From assembly GCF_041449215.1 (NCBI RefSeq), contig NZ_JBGNFV010000002.1:62001-126000 (forward strand): a stretch of 64,000 nt of DNA, given 5' to 3'. The translations under genes and the position numbers were made by a program. This DNA comes from Roseivirga sp. BDSF3-8. Lineage in GTDB: Bacteria; Bacteroidota; Bacteroidia; Cytophagales; Cyclobacteriaceae. Positions within the stretch are counted from its first letter, which is position 1; each line of letters starts with the position of its first letter. The notes below the pieces were generated by a model. It made no database searches. It was not told the DNA's origin and worked only from the letters and a program-made list of their open reading frames with translations. Positions 1 to 7,007 of the stretch are shown here, one piece after another.

Positions 1-543
1 CCGGAAGTCCATTTTCCAGGCCTGTTCTTTTGAAAAAGATATCCCCCCTTCCTCTGCCTCATGGCTTGTCGCTTCGGCTGCGGCCTCCTCTGTGGGGTAC
101 ACCCGTACCTCGTTAATAGTGATTCTGTCAGTGAATCCCGAAGCTTGTAAATCGAACACCAGCGTATACTCACCAGGCTCCTTTGGCTGCAAGGCAGGGG
201 TAAAGATGCCTGGGGAAGCAGGCCCCTCCGCCGTGTTTCTGATACCGCTACGTCCCCTGATCAGGCTGGCCGTTACCTTACCCTCTGTTACAGGCTCATG
301 CCCCTGAAGCCTGGTTAGGTGGGCAGCAAAGCGGCTGGTTTTTCCGGCCACCAGGGCGGGAAACTCTACAAACAGCTCTGTCTGGTCTGTCCATACGGTG
401 TAGGAGGCAGTGGCCCCGCTCTCATGAGAATGCCCGCCCTCTTCTCCGTGCGCATGTCCGCCGGAGGCTTCGTGGCTATGGCCGCCACCCAGCTGCCCGC
501 AGGCAGTCAGGGCAAGGGCCAGTGCTATTAATAAAAGCCTCAT
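1..543 (-). CDS. RND efflux periplasmic adaptor (CusB/CzcB-like), partial
   Basis: Open minus-strand frame that starts at 543 and runs off the left edge, so only about the first 181 residues are present. It opens with a lipoprotein signal (MRLLLIALALALTACGQ, lipobox cysteine at 15), then a His-rich stretch (HSHEASGGHAHGEEGGHSHE), then a beta-rich segment typical of the N-terminal part of membrane-fusion proteins of Bacteroidota metal efflux systems. The family links an inner-membrane RND pump to a TolC-type channel and removes metal ions from the periplasm. It lies 3 bp after the small His-rich lipoprotein gene and follows a TolC-family gene on the same strand; the pump gene (CusA/CzcA) would be expected beyond the edge. 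The His stretch suggests Zn, Ni, Co, Cu or Ag, but the metal cannot be read from the sequence. Confidence 0.8.
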   Translation of the reverse strand, partial: MRLLLIALALALTACGQLGGGHSHEASGGHAHGEEGGHSHESGATASYTVWTDQTELFVEFPALVAGKTSRFAAHLTRLQGHEPVTEGKVTASLIRGRSGIRNTAEGPASPGIFTPALQPKEPGEYTLVFDLQASGFTDRITINEVRVYPTEEAAAEATSHEAEEGGISFSKEQAWKMDFR

Positions 544-546
544 GGA

Positions 547-801
547 TCAGTGGTCGTGGTCATGGTGAGACGTACCCTCTTCATGCATGTGGGTGCTATC
601 TTCCGATACTTCGAATTCCTCCTGCTCGTGCATGTGGTCGTGGGCATCCTCCCCATGGGCATGGTCGTGCTCATCCCCTGCATGGGTATGCTCTGTGGCA
701 TCAGGGCCGTGCTCATGCCCGTGATCATTTTCAGAGGCTTTTTCCGAGCACGCCATAGCGAAAGTGAATAGTAGTGCGAATAGAATAGTCGAGATTTTCA
801 T
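547..801 (-). CDS. Small histidine-rich lipoprotein of metal efflux operon
   Basis: An 84-residue protein with a lipoprotein signal (MKISTILFALLFTFAMAC, Cys18) followed by a low-complexity tail of His, Asp and Glu; 17 of the 84 residues are His. No enzymatic fold is apparent. Sequestration or buffering of divalent metal ions at the outer face of a membrane is inferred from composition and from its place between the TolC-type channel gene (26 bp upstream) and the efflux adaptor gene (3 bp downstream). Other frames over this stretch are open only because of the repetitive CAT/CAC codons. Confidence 0.75.
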   Translation of the reverse strand: MKISTILFALLFTFAMACSEKASENDHGHEHGPDATEHTHAGDEHDHAHGEDAHDHMHEQEEFEVSEDSTHMHEEGTSHHDHDH

Positions 802-827
802 GACTTATAGATTAAGATTAAAATGAA

Positions 828-2015
828 TCAAAGAGTATGTTTTAAAAGGTCGGTCTGGAGCTGAAAAAGCGTCTTTTCCATTTCCAGCATCGTGTCGTAA
901 GCCTGGCGATAAAAGTCCAGCTCCTGGTAGTATGCTATGAAGGATAATTCCCCCAGCCGGTAGGCCTGTAGCAGCAAGTCCTCTGTGTTTAGTTCGCCCA
1001 GTGTTTGCCGGTACTCGCGGTATTTGTGTGCCTTATGCTGTAGCTGGCTGAACTGTTCGTCAAATTCCGCACGGGCCTTTATGATAGTGGCTTCGGCATG
1101 GTTGTCTTTGTATTCCAGGTCTTTGCGTGCGGCCTTTACGGTATGGCGGCTGCTCCAGAGGGGTATGCTCAGGCCTGCATATACTCCCGAAAAGCTTACC
1201 TGCGAATCGTTCTGGTAGTTATATCCCGCCGTAAGGTCAGGGAGTACCTGATGCCGGGTCAGCTTTAGTTGCTGTTCAGCTATGGCCTGTTGCTTTTGCA
1301 GTTGCTGCAGAGCCGGGTCCATAGCCAGTTTGGTCTGCCACAGGCTGTCTTTTTCTCCGGCAGTAAGCAGCCTCATGTCATACGCTGCCTGCTCCAGGGT
1401 GAGCGGCTCCCCGCCATTTAGCCGGGCAAGGTGGCGTAAGGTGATTTGCCGCTTACTTTCTATTTCTTCTATGGTGAACTGCTCCTGCATCCAGGCCAGC
1501 CGGGCCTTGTTGAGGTCGAGTATGCCCACCTGGTCTTGTTCAAACAGCTCCTGCACCTGCTCATAGATGTTCTGTGCCTGCCGGTGGCGTAGCGTTTCCA
1601 CCTCCAGTCTTTTATTAAGGTACACCAGTTCCAGGCAATACCCGGCGGCCTCCAGGAGGACGGCCTGCCTGCGTGACTCATAGTCAAGGCGCAGTCCCTC
1701 CGCCTGTTTCTTTATGAGATTACTTCTTGCACCATATACCGTGGGAAATTCCATGGACTGGCTAATCTCCAGCTCGCGGTAGTTTCCTTGGGCACCGGAG
1801 CCGAATGGCAGGTAGTAGGCAGCCACCCGCGGGTCTGGCAGGGTGTTGCCTGACTTCAGCGCCAGCTCACGGCTTTCGATGTAGGTAGCCAGGGCTGTAA
1901 GCTCTTTATTGTTCTGTTCTATTTCCTGCAGGATAGCTGTCATACTGCCCGCCTGACCATCTACTCGGGCAGATAACAGGTATACGCACAGGGCGAACAC
2001 CACGTGTTTTTTCAT
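828..2015 (-). CDS. TolC-family outer-membrane efflux protein (CusC-like)
   Basis: A 395-residue protein with a cleavable signal peptide (MKKHVVFALCVYLLSARVDG) and the long amphipathic helices of the outer-membrane efflux protein family, visible as two repeated halves (for example LRLDYESRRQAVLLEAAGYC and the later EQFSQLQHKAHKYREYRQTL). The family forms the trimeric exit duct of tripartite pumps. The sequence is close to the usual length for Bacteroidota metal-efflux TolC proteins. It is the second gene of a minus-strand operon with two His-rich proteins and an RND adaptor, which supports a role in metal export rather than drug export. Confidence 0.85.
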   Translation of the reverse strand: MKKHVVFALCVYLLSARVDGQAGSMTAILQEIEQNNKELTALATYIESRELALKSGNTLPDPRVAAYYLPFGSGAQGNYRELEISQSMEFPTVYGARSNLIKKQAEGLRLDYESRRQAVLLEAAGYCLELVYLNKRLEVETLRHRQAQNIYEQVQELFEQDQVGILDLNKARLAWMQEQFTIEEIESKRQITLRHLARLNGGEPLTLEQAAYDMRLLTAGEKDSLWQTKLAMDPALQQLQKQQAIAEQQLKLTRHQVLPDLTAGYNYQNDSQVSFSGVYAGLSIPLWSSRHTVKAARKDLEYKDNHAEATIIKARAEFDEQFSQLQHKAHKYREYRQTLGELNTEDLLLQAYRLGELSFIAYYQELDFYRQAYDTMLEMEKTLFQLQTDLLKHTL

Positions 2016-2088
2016 GAGAAAAGGGGATTATAAAAGTGATCCGATGCAGCAAGTGGGCAGTACTGCTGTGTACCGCTGCCTGCTGATT

Positions 2089-2586
2089 TTACGCACAGGC
2101 GAGGGCAGGCGGACCACGTAAGGGAGGGGCGTCAGGATAGTAAAGTGATGGGGGGAAAAGGGCTGTGTACCCTGGCGGAGAGGGTTCTTTACCTATAGTA
2201 TAGTCGATAGAAAACGGGCTGCCGGCCATTGACTGACTTTGGCCTGCCGCATCTTTTACCTGCTTTCCATACGCGATTGGGGTGCCATATTGCAGATGGA
2301 AGGCTCCTGTATGGCTATAGCCCTCAGCAAATAGGGGAATAAGATGGCCCTTATCCGAGTCGCATTCTTTTTGTGGATCAGGCTGGTGATCGCCAGCGCT
2401 TTCATCTTGGCTGTGTCCGTGATGGTGATGATGGTCATGGTCGTGCGAGTGGGCCTTCTGTTCATGCCCATGAGCGTGCGACTCACCCGTGACCTTGTGA
2501 TGATGGTGAGGCACGACATTGTGCATGATCATGATTCCCATGATCAGGGCAAGGAATGCTGATTGTATTTGCCGTGCTGATGCCAT
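2089..2586 (-). CDS. Histidine-rich membrane-anchored protein (DUF6769-like)
   Basis: A 165-residue protein if translation starts at the ATG at 2584-2586, which places a hydrophobic N-terminal segment (AFLALIMGIMIMHNVV) first; the frame is open further upstream, but that extension is polar and covers the presumed promoter. The segment is followed by VVPHHHH and a long His/Asp run. Short Bacteroidota proteins with a VVPHHHH motif commonly head metal-efflux operons, and their function is unknown. A TACTTTTG -7-like box at 2593-2600 on this strand lies only 7 bp before the chosen ATG, so a start at the inner Met (2541) is possible. Confidence 0.65.
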   Translation of the reverse strand: MASARQIQSAFLALIMGIMIMHNVVPHHHHKVTGESHAHGHEQKAHSHDHDHHHHHGHSQDESAGDHQPDPQKECDSDKGHLIPLFAEGYSHTGAFHLQYGTPIAYGKQVKDAAGQSQSMAGSPFSIDYTIGKEPSPPGYTALFPPSLYYPDAPPLRGPPALACA

Positions 2587-2787
2587 GTACTTCAAAAGTA
2601 ACGAAAATTTTCCAGATAGAGCAGGCGTGCGCGCCCTGCGGGATGTGGATGGCGTGATTGTGGGCGGAAAGCGCTGTGATTCAGTAAAAAGGCTTTTTGT
2701 AATATTATTCTTACCGGAACATATGTGTTTTTTTATGGAATCGTGCGTTTTTCTTATCCCTGTTATGTACATCAATGTGACCAAATC

Positions 2788-3630
2788 ATGAAATATGCTT
2801 TTGCCTTACTAACCAGCCTGATCATTTCCGGAAATGCTTTTTCACCATCAGACGCTACCGCCCTGCCGCCGGATGAAGCGGCTTTTGAACTGGCGATGGA
2901 GTTTTACCATGATGAATCATATAAAGTGGCCCTCGATATGTTCAGTGAGTTTATGGATGATTTTCCGGAAAGTGACCTGCTGGCCCGTGCTGACTATAAT
3001 AGGGCTATGCTGCTTTTGTATAACGGCCGGCATGAGGAGGCTATTCCGGTTTTTAAGGAGATACTGGTCTCTGGCTATAATGAACATGATGAGACAGGGG
3101 GCATAATGGAGCAGTACGCCCTGTACAAACACCATAGCGCGACCCACCTGGCATTGGTCTACCTGGAAAGGGAGGAGTGGGACAGTGCGGCCACGTATAT
3201 CCGTATGTTTGACGAGGTATACCCCTATCAGCACTTCTGTGGCAATGAGCTTACTGCCGATGCTATATTTACCTCCCTGTGCTATGCCCGGCTGTACCGG
3301 GGCCAGGGGCAGCCGGAAAAAGCCATAAAGGAACTCTTACCCCACATCTTCGACAGCGGCCTGGCAGACCACAGCGAAGTACAGGACATGCTTATCGAGC
3401 TGCTGGATGAAACTTATACCGGGGAGGAGGCGACCGGGATCATGGAAAAAGCGGTTAATTCGGTAAAAGTGAAGAAGAATCAGGTACAGATGCGGCTTTT
3501 CGGAGAAAAAATAACCTTGAACAGGTACTGGTATATTTATGATGATAATGGAGAGATGGACGATTTGTCGGAGAAAGATAAAGCAATAATAATGATCCGT
3601 AGCAACGTCGTTTTTACCCGGTACCTCTAA
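2788..3630 (+). CDS. Secreted TPR-repeat protein
   Basis: A 280-residue protein starting at ATG 2788, chosen over an upstream open start because it gives a proper signal peptide (MKYAFALLTSLIISGNAFS). The mature part is helical with TPR-like units: AFELAMEFYHDESYKVALDM, then a repeat around ADYNRAMLLLYNGRHEEAIP and another around HLALVYLEREEWDSAATYI. This pattern resembles YbgF/CpoB-type and other periplasmic TPR scaffolds. It is divergent from the metal-efflux operon across about 200 bp. The partner and role are not visible; the last 60 residues lack a recognisable domain. Confidence 0.7.
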   Translation: MKYAFALLTSLIISGNAFSPSDATALPPDEAAFELAMEFYHDESYKVALDMFSEFMDDFPESDLLARADYNRAMLLLYNGRHEEAIPVFKEILVSGYNEHDETGGIMEQYALYKHHSATHLALVYLEREEWDSAATYIRMFDEVYPYQHFCGNELTADAIFTSLCYARLYRGQGQPEKAIKELLPHIFDSGLADHSEVQDMLIELLDETYTGEEATGIMEKAVNSVKVKKNQVQMRLFGEKITLNRYWYIYDDNGEMDDLSEKDKAIIMIRSNVVFTRYL

Positions 3631-3653
3631 GTATAATCTGCTATATTGAGGAG

Positions 3654-4166
3654 GTGGAAGCTATAACATACCGCCTGCTTCAGCCTGATGAGGCAGGCGA
3701 ATACCGCACACTCAGGCTACGCTGCCTCAAAGAAAATCCCATGGCATTTGCTACGAGTTTTGAAGAAGAGCAGGCGAATGAAAAGCTACGTTTTCATGAG
3801 GCGATAGCGTCCGGCGACCCGGATGATTTTGTGATGGGGGCTTTTCAGGGCCCTTCCTGCGTAGGCATATGCGGGCATTTGCGTGAAAAAAAAGGTAAGG
3901 CCAGGCACACCGGCCGGCTGCTGCAGGTATATGTACATTCGGAACAGCAGGGCAGGGGGGTAGGCTCAAAGCTGATCCTTGCTACGGTAGATCACGTATT
4001 TAATAAATTAGGGGTCGAAATGGTCACCCTGGGCGTGGTAGCCCGTAACGAGGGGGCCCTGTCCACCTACACCCGGCTGGGTTTTGAACAATATGGCCTG
4101 CTTAAAAAGTATCTTTATTATGAAGGTAACTACTATGATGAGGTGCTGATGGCGAAATATAAATAA
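3654..4166 (+). CDS. GNAT-family N-acetyltransferase
   Basis: A 170-residue GNAT protein. The acetyl-CoA pyrophosphate-binding motif is clear at residues 98-104 (QQGRGVG) on the beta4-alpha3 turn, preceded by LQVYVHSE, and a C-terminal part VARNEGALSTYTRLGFEQYG carries the usual alpha4/beta6-7 signature. The start is GTG at 3654, 23 bp after the TPR gene; a purine-rich stretch (TTGAGGAG) sits almost against it. The substrate is not predictable. The gene may be co-transcribed with the TPR gene. Confidence 0.85.
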   Translation: MEAITYRLLQPDEAGEYRTLRLRCLKENPMAFATSFEEEQANEKLRFHEAIASGDPDDFVMGAFQGPSCVGICGHLREKKGKARHTGRLLQVYVHSEQQGRGVGSKLILATVDHVFNKLGVEMVTLGVVARNEGALSTYTRLGFEQYGLLKKYLYYEGNYYDEVLMAKYK

Positions 4167-4372
4167 GTCCTGTATAAGTACGTTTCTCCTCCTGGCACCT
4201 CCCTACACATGCCATTGACTTTTCCCTTCCTGCATTGCTTCGGAATTTATCTTGACTTATTTTGTTTTTCTTAGTATTAAGATGGGCGGGAATCATTTAC
4301 TATGATCCTAAATCCTGTTAGCTTTGTTGCAGCAGGTAACAACTGGTTATTTAACCCCTTGACTTTCACTAT

Positions 4373-5080
4373 ATGGCAGGAAAACAAACCCCAAATGTAA
4401 AATGTGAGGATTGTGAGTTCAGACAGCAGTCGCTGTTCGGCGTGCTTTGCGGCCATGAGCTGGATGATCTGAACGAAGCAAAATCCTGTACCGCCTATAA
4501 AAAAGGCCAGGTACTTTTATATGAAGGAACTCGCCCCCTGGGTGTATTTTGCATTAATAGGGGTAAGGTAAAAGTGTATAAGCTGGGTATAGATGGTAAG
4601 GAGCAAATAATCCGTATTGCCAAAGAGGGTGATATCCTCGGCTATAAGGCCATGATCAGTAATGAGACCTACCCCGTGACCGCTGAAACCCTCGAGCCCT
4701 GCACCATCTGCTTCCTGCCCAAAACCGATTTTCTCAGTCTGCTATCCAATAACCAGGAGTTTAACCAAAAACTGCTACAGGCCGTATGTCACGAACTCGG
4801 CGTAATGGCGGATAACCTTACGAACCTGGCACAGAAAAGTGTACGCGAACGCCTGGCCGTTACGCTGCTCATGCTCAGGGATACCTATGGGATAGATGGT
4901 GAGCGGGAAGAGGTGGAGATCAATTTAACGCGTGAAGATCTGGCGAATATTGTAGGTACGGCCACAGAGACGCTCATACGCCTGCTGCATGACTTTAAGG
5001 AAGAGAACCTTATCATTACCAAAGGCCGCAAGATCACTGTCACAGACCCTAAAGGCCTGGTGAAAGTGGGACGCCTTTAA
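4373..5080 (+). CDS. fnr: FNR-type Crp/Fnr transcription regulator
   Basis: A 235-residue Crp/Fnr-family regulator. The N-terminus has four cysteines (C11, C14, C26, C39) arranged like the oxygen-labile [4Fe-4S] ligands of FNR. A cyclic-nucleotide-like beta roll follows (about 40-150), then a winged helix with recognition helix TREDLANIVGTATETLIRLLHDF (about residues 182-204, E-T-x-x-R pattern as in FNR). Expected role: oxygen-responsive activator. A TAGCTTTG -7-like box lies at 4319-4326. The three CTGA-N6-TCAG palindromes before usp/ccoI, ccoS and ccoH are its probable targets; that link is inference from proximity and symmetry. Start ATG 4373 keeps all four cysteines. Confidence 0.88.
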   Translation: MAGKQTPNVKCEDCEFRQQSLFGVLCGHELDDLNEAKSCTAYKKGQVLLYEGTRPLGVFCINRGKVKVYKLGIDGKEQIIRIAKEGDILGYKAMISNETYPVTAETLEPCTICFLPKTDFLSLLSNNQEFNQKLLQAVCHELGVMADNLTNLAQKSVRERLAVTLLMLRDTYGIDGEREEVEINLTREDLANIVGTATETLIRLLHDFKEENLIITKGRKITVTDPKGLVKVGRL

Positions 5081-5529
5081 GGGATGCACGTCCAAGGGGG
5101 TAAAATACCCAATAAAACAGTCTTAATTCCCCGGCTGTGGGCCGTAAGGGGAACCACTGTAGTGAATGTTTTGGCTCAGGATTTTTATTGACTTGGTGAT
5201 GGTCAGGATTTTCTTATCGCTATTATTTCTGGTCTTACCCGCATTAATCCAGAAGAGCCACCTCCAAAATTCCTTCCCTGTTTTAGGGAAGGTGTCCGCG
5301 CCTGAAATATGATTCACTATCATAATATGCCTGGTTGAAAAACAAACACCATGTTTACAACTACCGCTCCCTCGCGGACGGAAGGGTAACAGGCAGATAG
5401 TGGGCTAAATGTACTAGCGGCCATTTAGCCTGCCTTTGCTGCTTGGTTACATTCCCCGATATCTACTCCTCAACTTCGAATAGCTGTTCTGCATCTGCCC
5501 GTGTTCGAGTCCAACCTCCGCAGGTAGTC

Positions 5530-5948
5530 CATAGCCGTCAAGTTAAAAGTAGTAGTATACTGAAATGATTACTCTCTTGCCATTTGCTGCATGTACCACC
5601 GGGTTGCCGGCTCAGCGAAAGTCGGACCATTGAAAGTCGGACCATTGAAATGCTGGACCAATCAACTGGTTCGAGATTAGCGAAGTGTATCTCGTCCAGA
5701 GTGGATTGGACCTATTATTTAAGTTTAGTTTGTAACTGAACAGCCCCCCAAGGGGCTAATAGCTGAGCAGCTAATCCAGGCTGTTCGATGCTTGGAAGTA
5801 CAAATCAACCTTCGTGCATGCGAAGTTCAACTTCGCTTAGGTGGCAACCCCGAGGTACAACCCCGCGGCAGTTATTTTTATTCGGTATAAAAATAAATAT
5901 TTAATATGCTGATAAATAGCGCTTTACATCCTTAGCTTGACGGCTATG
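5530..5948 (-). repeat. MITE-like element, copy A (inverted orientation)
   Basis: Both ends carry the 13-bp inverted repeat CATAGCCGTCAAG (5530-5542) and CTTGACGGCTATG (5936-5948). The first 73 bp (5530-5602), read on the minus strand, match the right end of copy C (46012-46084) with two substitutions. Next to it, on the minus strand, are four degenerate units of about 15 bp (GGTCCGACTTTCAAT type) at about 5601-5665. The double-hairpin repeat at 5816-5874 is nested inside, making this copy longer (419 bp) than copy C (277 bp). No convincing target duplication flanks it. The whole 5081-6066 gap has no supported gene. Confidence 0.75.
5816..5874 (-). repeat. Double-hairpin repeat, copy 1
   Basis: A 59-bp stretch that recurs in inverted orientation at 61181-61240. 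It contains two adjacent hairpins: GCGAAGTTCAACTTCGC and a CCCCGAGGTACAACCCCG-type stem, followed by GCGGCAGTTA. Roughly 49 of 59 positions agree between copies by eye, with substitutions concentrated between and in the loops. It lies inside MITE-like copy A. Function unknown; a REP-like element is one possibility. Confidence 0.6.
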
Positions 5949-6066
5949 CTCTTTGAAAGAGGGGAATTATTTGTATACCCTTTTAGTCACTTACGTCAAT
6001 CTTTGATGCCAGTCCGTCCGGAGACAGTAAGCCTATGCCGGGTCCGTGAAGCCCCTTTTTCATTTC

Positions 6067-6132
6067 CTGACATTTATCAGTTTTTGCCTTGAGACCGGTC
6101 ATGCCTAAAGGGTAAATATATGCTTTGCTTTG
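6067..6132 (+). promoter_or_regulatory. Putative FNR operator and -7 box before usp-ccoI
   Basis: Palindrome CTGACATTTATCAG (6067-6080) followed by TTTTTGCC; a TTGCTTTG box resembling the Bacteroidota -7 element (TAnnTTTG) ends at 6132. The centre of the palindrome is 58.5 bp from the final G of the box, exactly as in the two other copies before ccoS and ccoH. This is the position expected for class I activation by a Crp/FNR protein. Transcription would start near 6137-6140, just before the ATG at 6152. Confidence 0.65.
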
Positions 6133-6151
6133 TAGAGTGAAGGAAAAGCAT

Positions 6152-7006
6152 ATGCGTTGTCGTAAAATACTGATAGGATTCGATAGTAATGAGAGCCCCG
6201 GGGTGGAGATAGACTTTGTAAGCCGGTACCTTGCCCGTGGCCGCGGGCTGGTGGTCGGCTCTCTCATTAGGAAGTTCAACACACTGCCTGCCATCTGCAA
6301 GTGCGTAGGGTGTGGCAGTAAGAAGGACTGTGGCACCAAGCGTGCGGCCAGGCAACTGGATGAACTGGCTGGTCAGCTACAGACCGCGGGCCAGCTGGCC
6401 GGTTTTCGGTCCCTGGTACGCCGTGAGCAGGATGGCACCCTCAATGACCTGATCCGTGAATCGCGCTTTGCCGACTTACTGGTGGTGAGCCAGCATACGT
6501 GGAGAAAGATCATTGCCGGACTGGGCAAGTCTGCCATATGTCCCGAGGATGCCGTGGAATGCCCGGTGCTGATTGTGCCGGACCCGCAAAAGGGGATAGA
6601 CCAGGTAATACTGACCTACAATGGCACCCCCGAAGCCATGCGGGGCATTAAGCAGTTCGTATATATGTTGCCTGAACTGGCTGCTAACCTGCCGGTAACT
6701 ATTCTCACGACTTATGACAGTGCCCACACGCCCTCAGGTACTGATGAGAAGCTTTTCATAGAGTACATGAAGGAGCACTTTAACGAGGTGGCCCTGCACA
6801 AAATGGATAGTCACTCCGAGCATACGCTTATCTCGGCAGTAGGGCTGAACCAAAACAGCCTGGTGATCATCAATAGTGACTCCCCGGAATCATTTACCCT
6901 GCTGAATAGCCTGCTGAAACCGGACGGTGATACACTGATACCGGTAGAACTTTACACCGGAAGGGCCCCTTTGCCCACGGGTGTGACCCCCCACCACCTT
7001 AATTAA
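6152..7006 (+). CDS. Universal-stress-like protein with Cys cluster, linked to CcoI
   Basis: A 284-residue protein with two USP-like halves: the first opens with KILIGFDSNESPGVEIDFV and ends with FADLLVVSQHTW, the second with VILTYNGTPEAMRGIKQFVY and LVIINSDSPESFTLLNSLL. ATP-binding glycine motifs are not obvious, so it may be a non-nucleotide-binding member. Residues 49-60 hold an unusual cluster C-x-C-x2-C-x5-C that could bind metal. ATG 6152 was preferred to the TTG at 6125 because AAGGA precedes it and the putative -7 box covers 6125-6132. It ends one base before the CcoI gene, so translation is probably coupled; a role in copper handling or anaerobic stress is inferred. Confidence 0.7.
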   Translation: MRCRKILIGFDSNESPGVEIDFVSRYLARGRGLVVGSLIRKFNTLPAICKCVGCGSKKDCGTKRAARQLDELAGQLQTAGQLAGFRSLVRREQDGTLNDLIRESRFADLLVVSQHTWRKIIAGLGKSAICPEDAVECPVLIVPDPQKGIDQVILTYNGTPEAMRGIKQFVYMLPELAANLPVTILTTYDSAHTPSGTDEKLFIEYMKEHFNEVALHKMDSHSEHTLISAVGLNQNSLVIINSDSPESFTLLNSLLKPDGDTLIPVELYTGRAPLPTGVTPHHLN

Positions 7007-7007
7007 T

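Noticed and set aside
5123-5323. A 66-codon minus-strand frame after the FNR gene.
   Set aside because: No recognisable domain, no neighbouring partner on the same strand and ordinary chance length.
5500-5520. GTTCGAGTCC looks like a tRNA T-loop.
   Set aside because: The surrounding bases do not form a T stem or acceptor stem.
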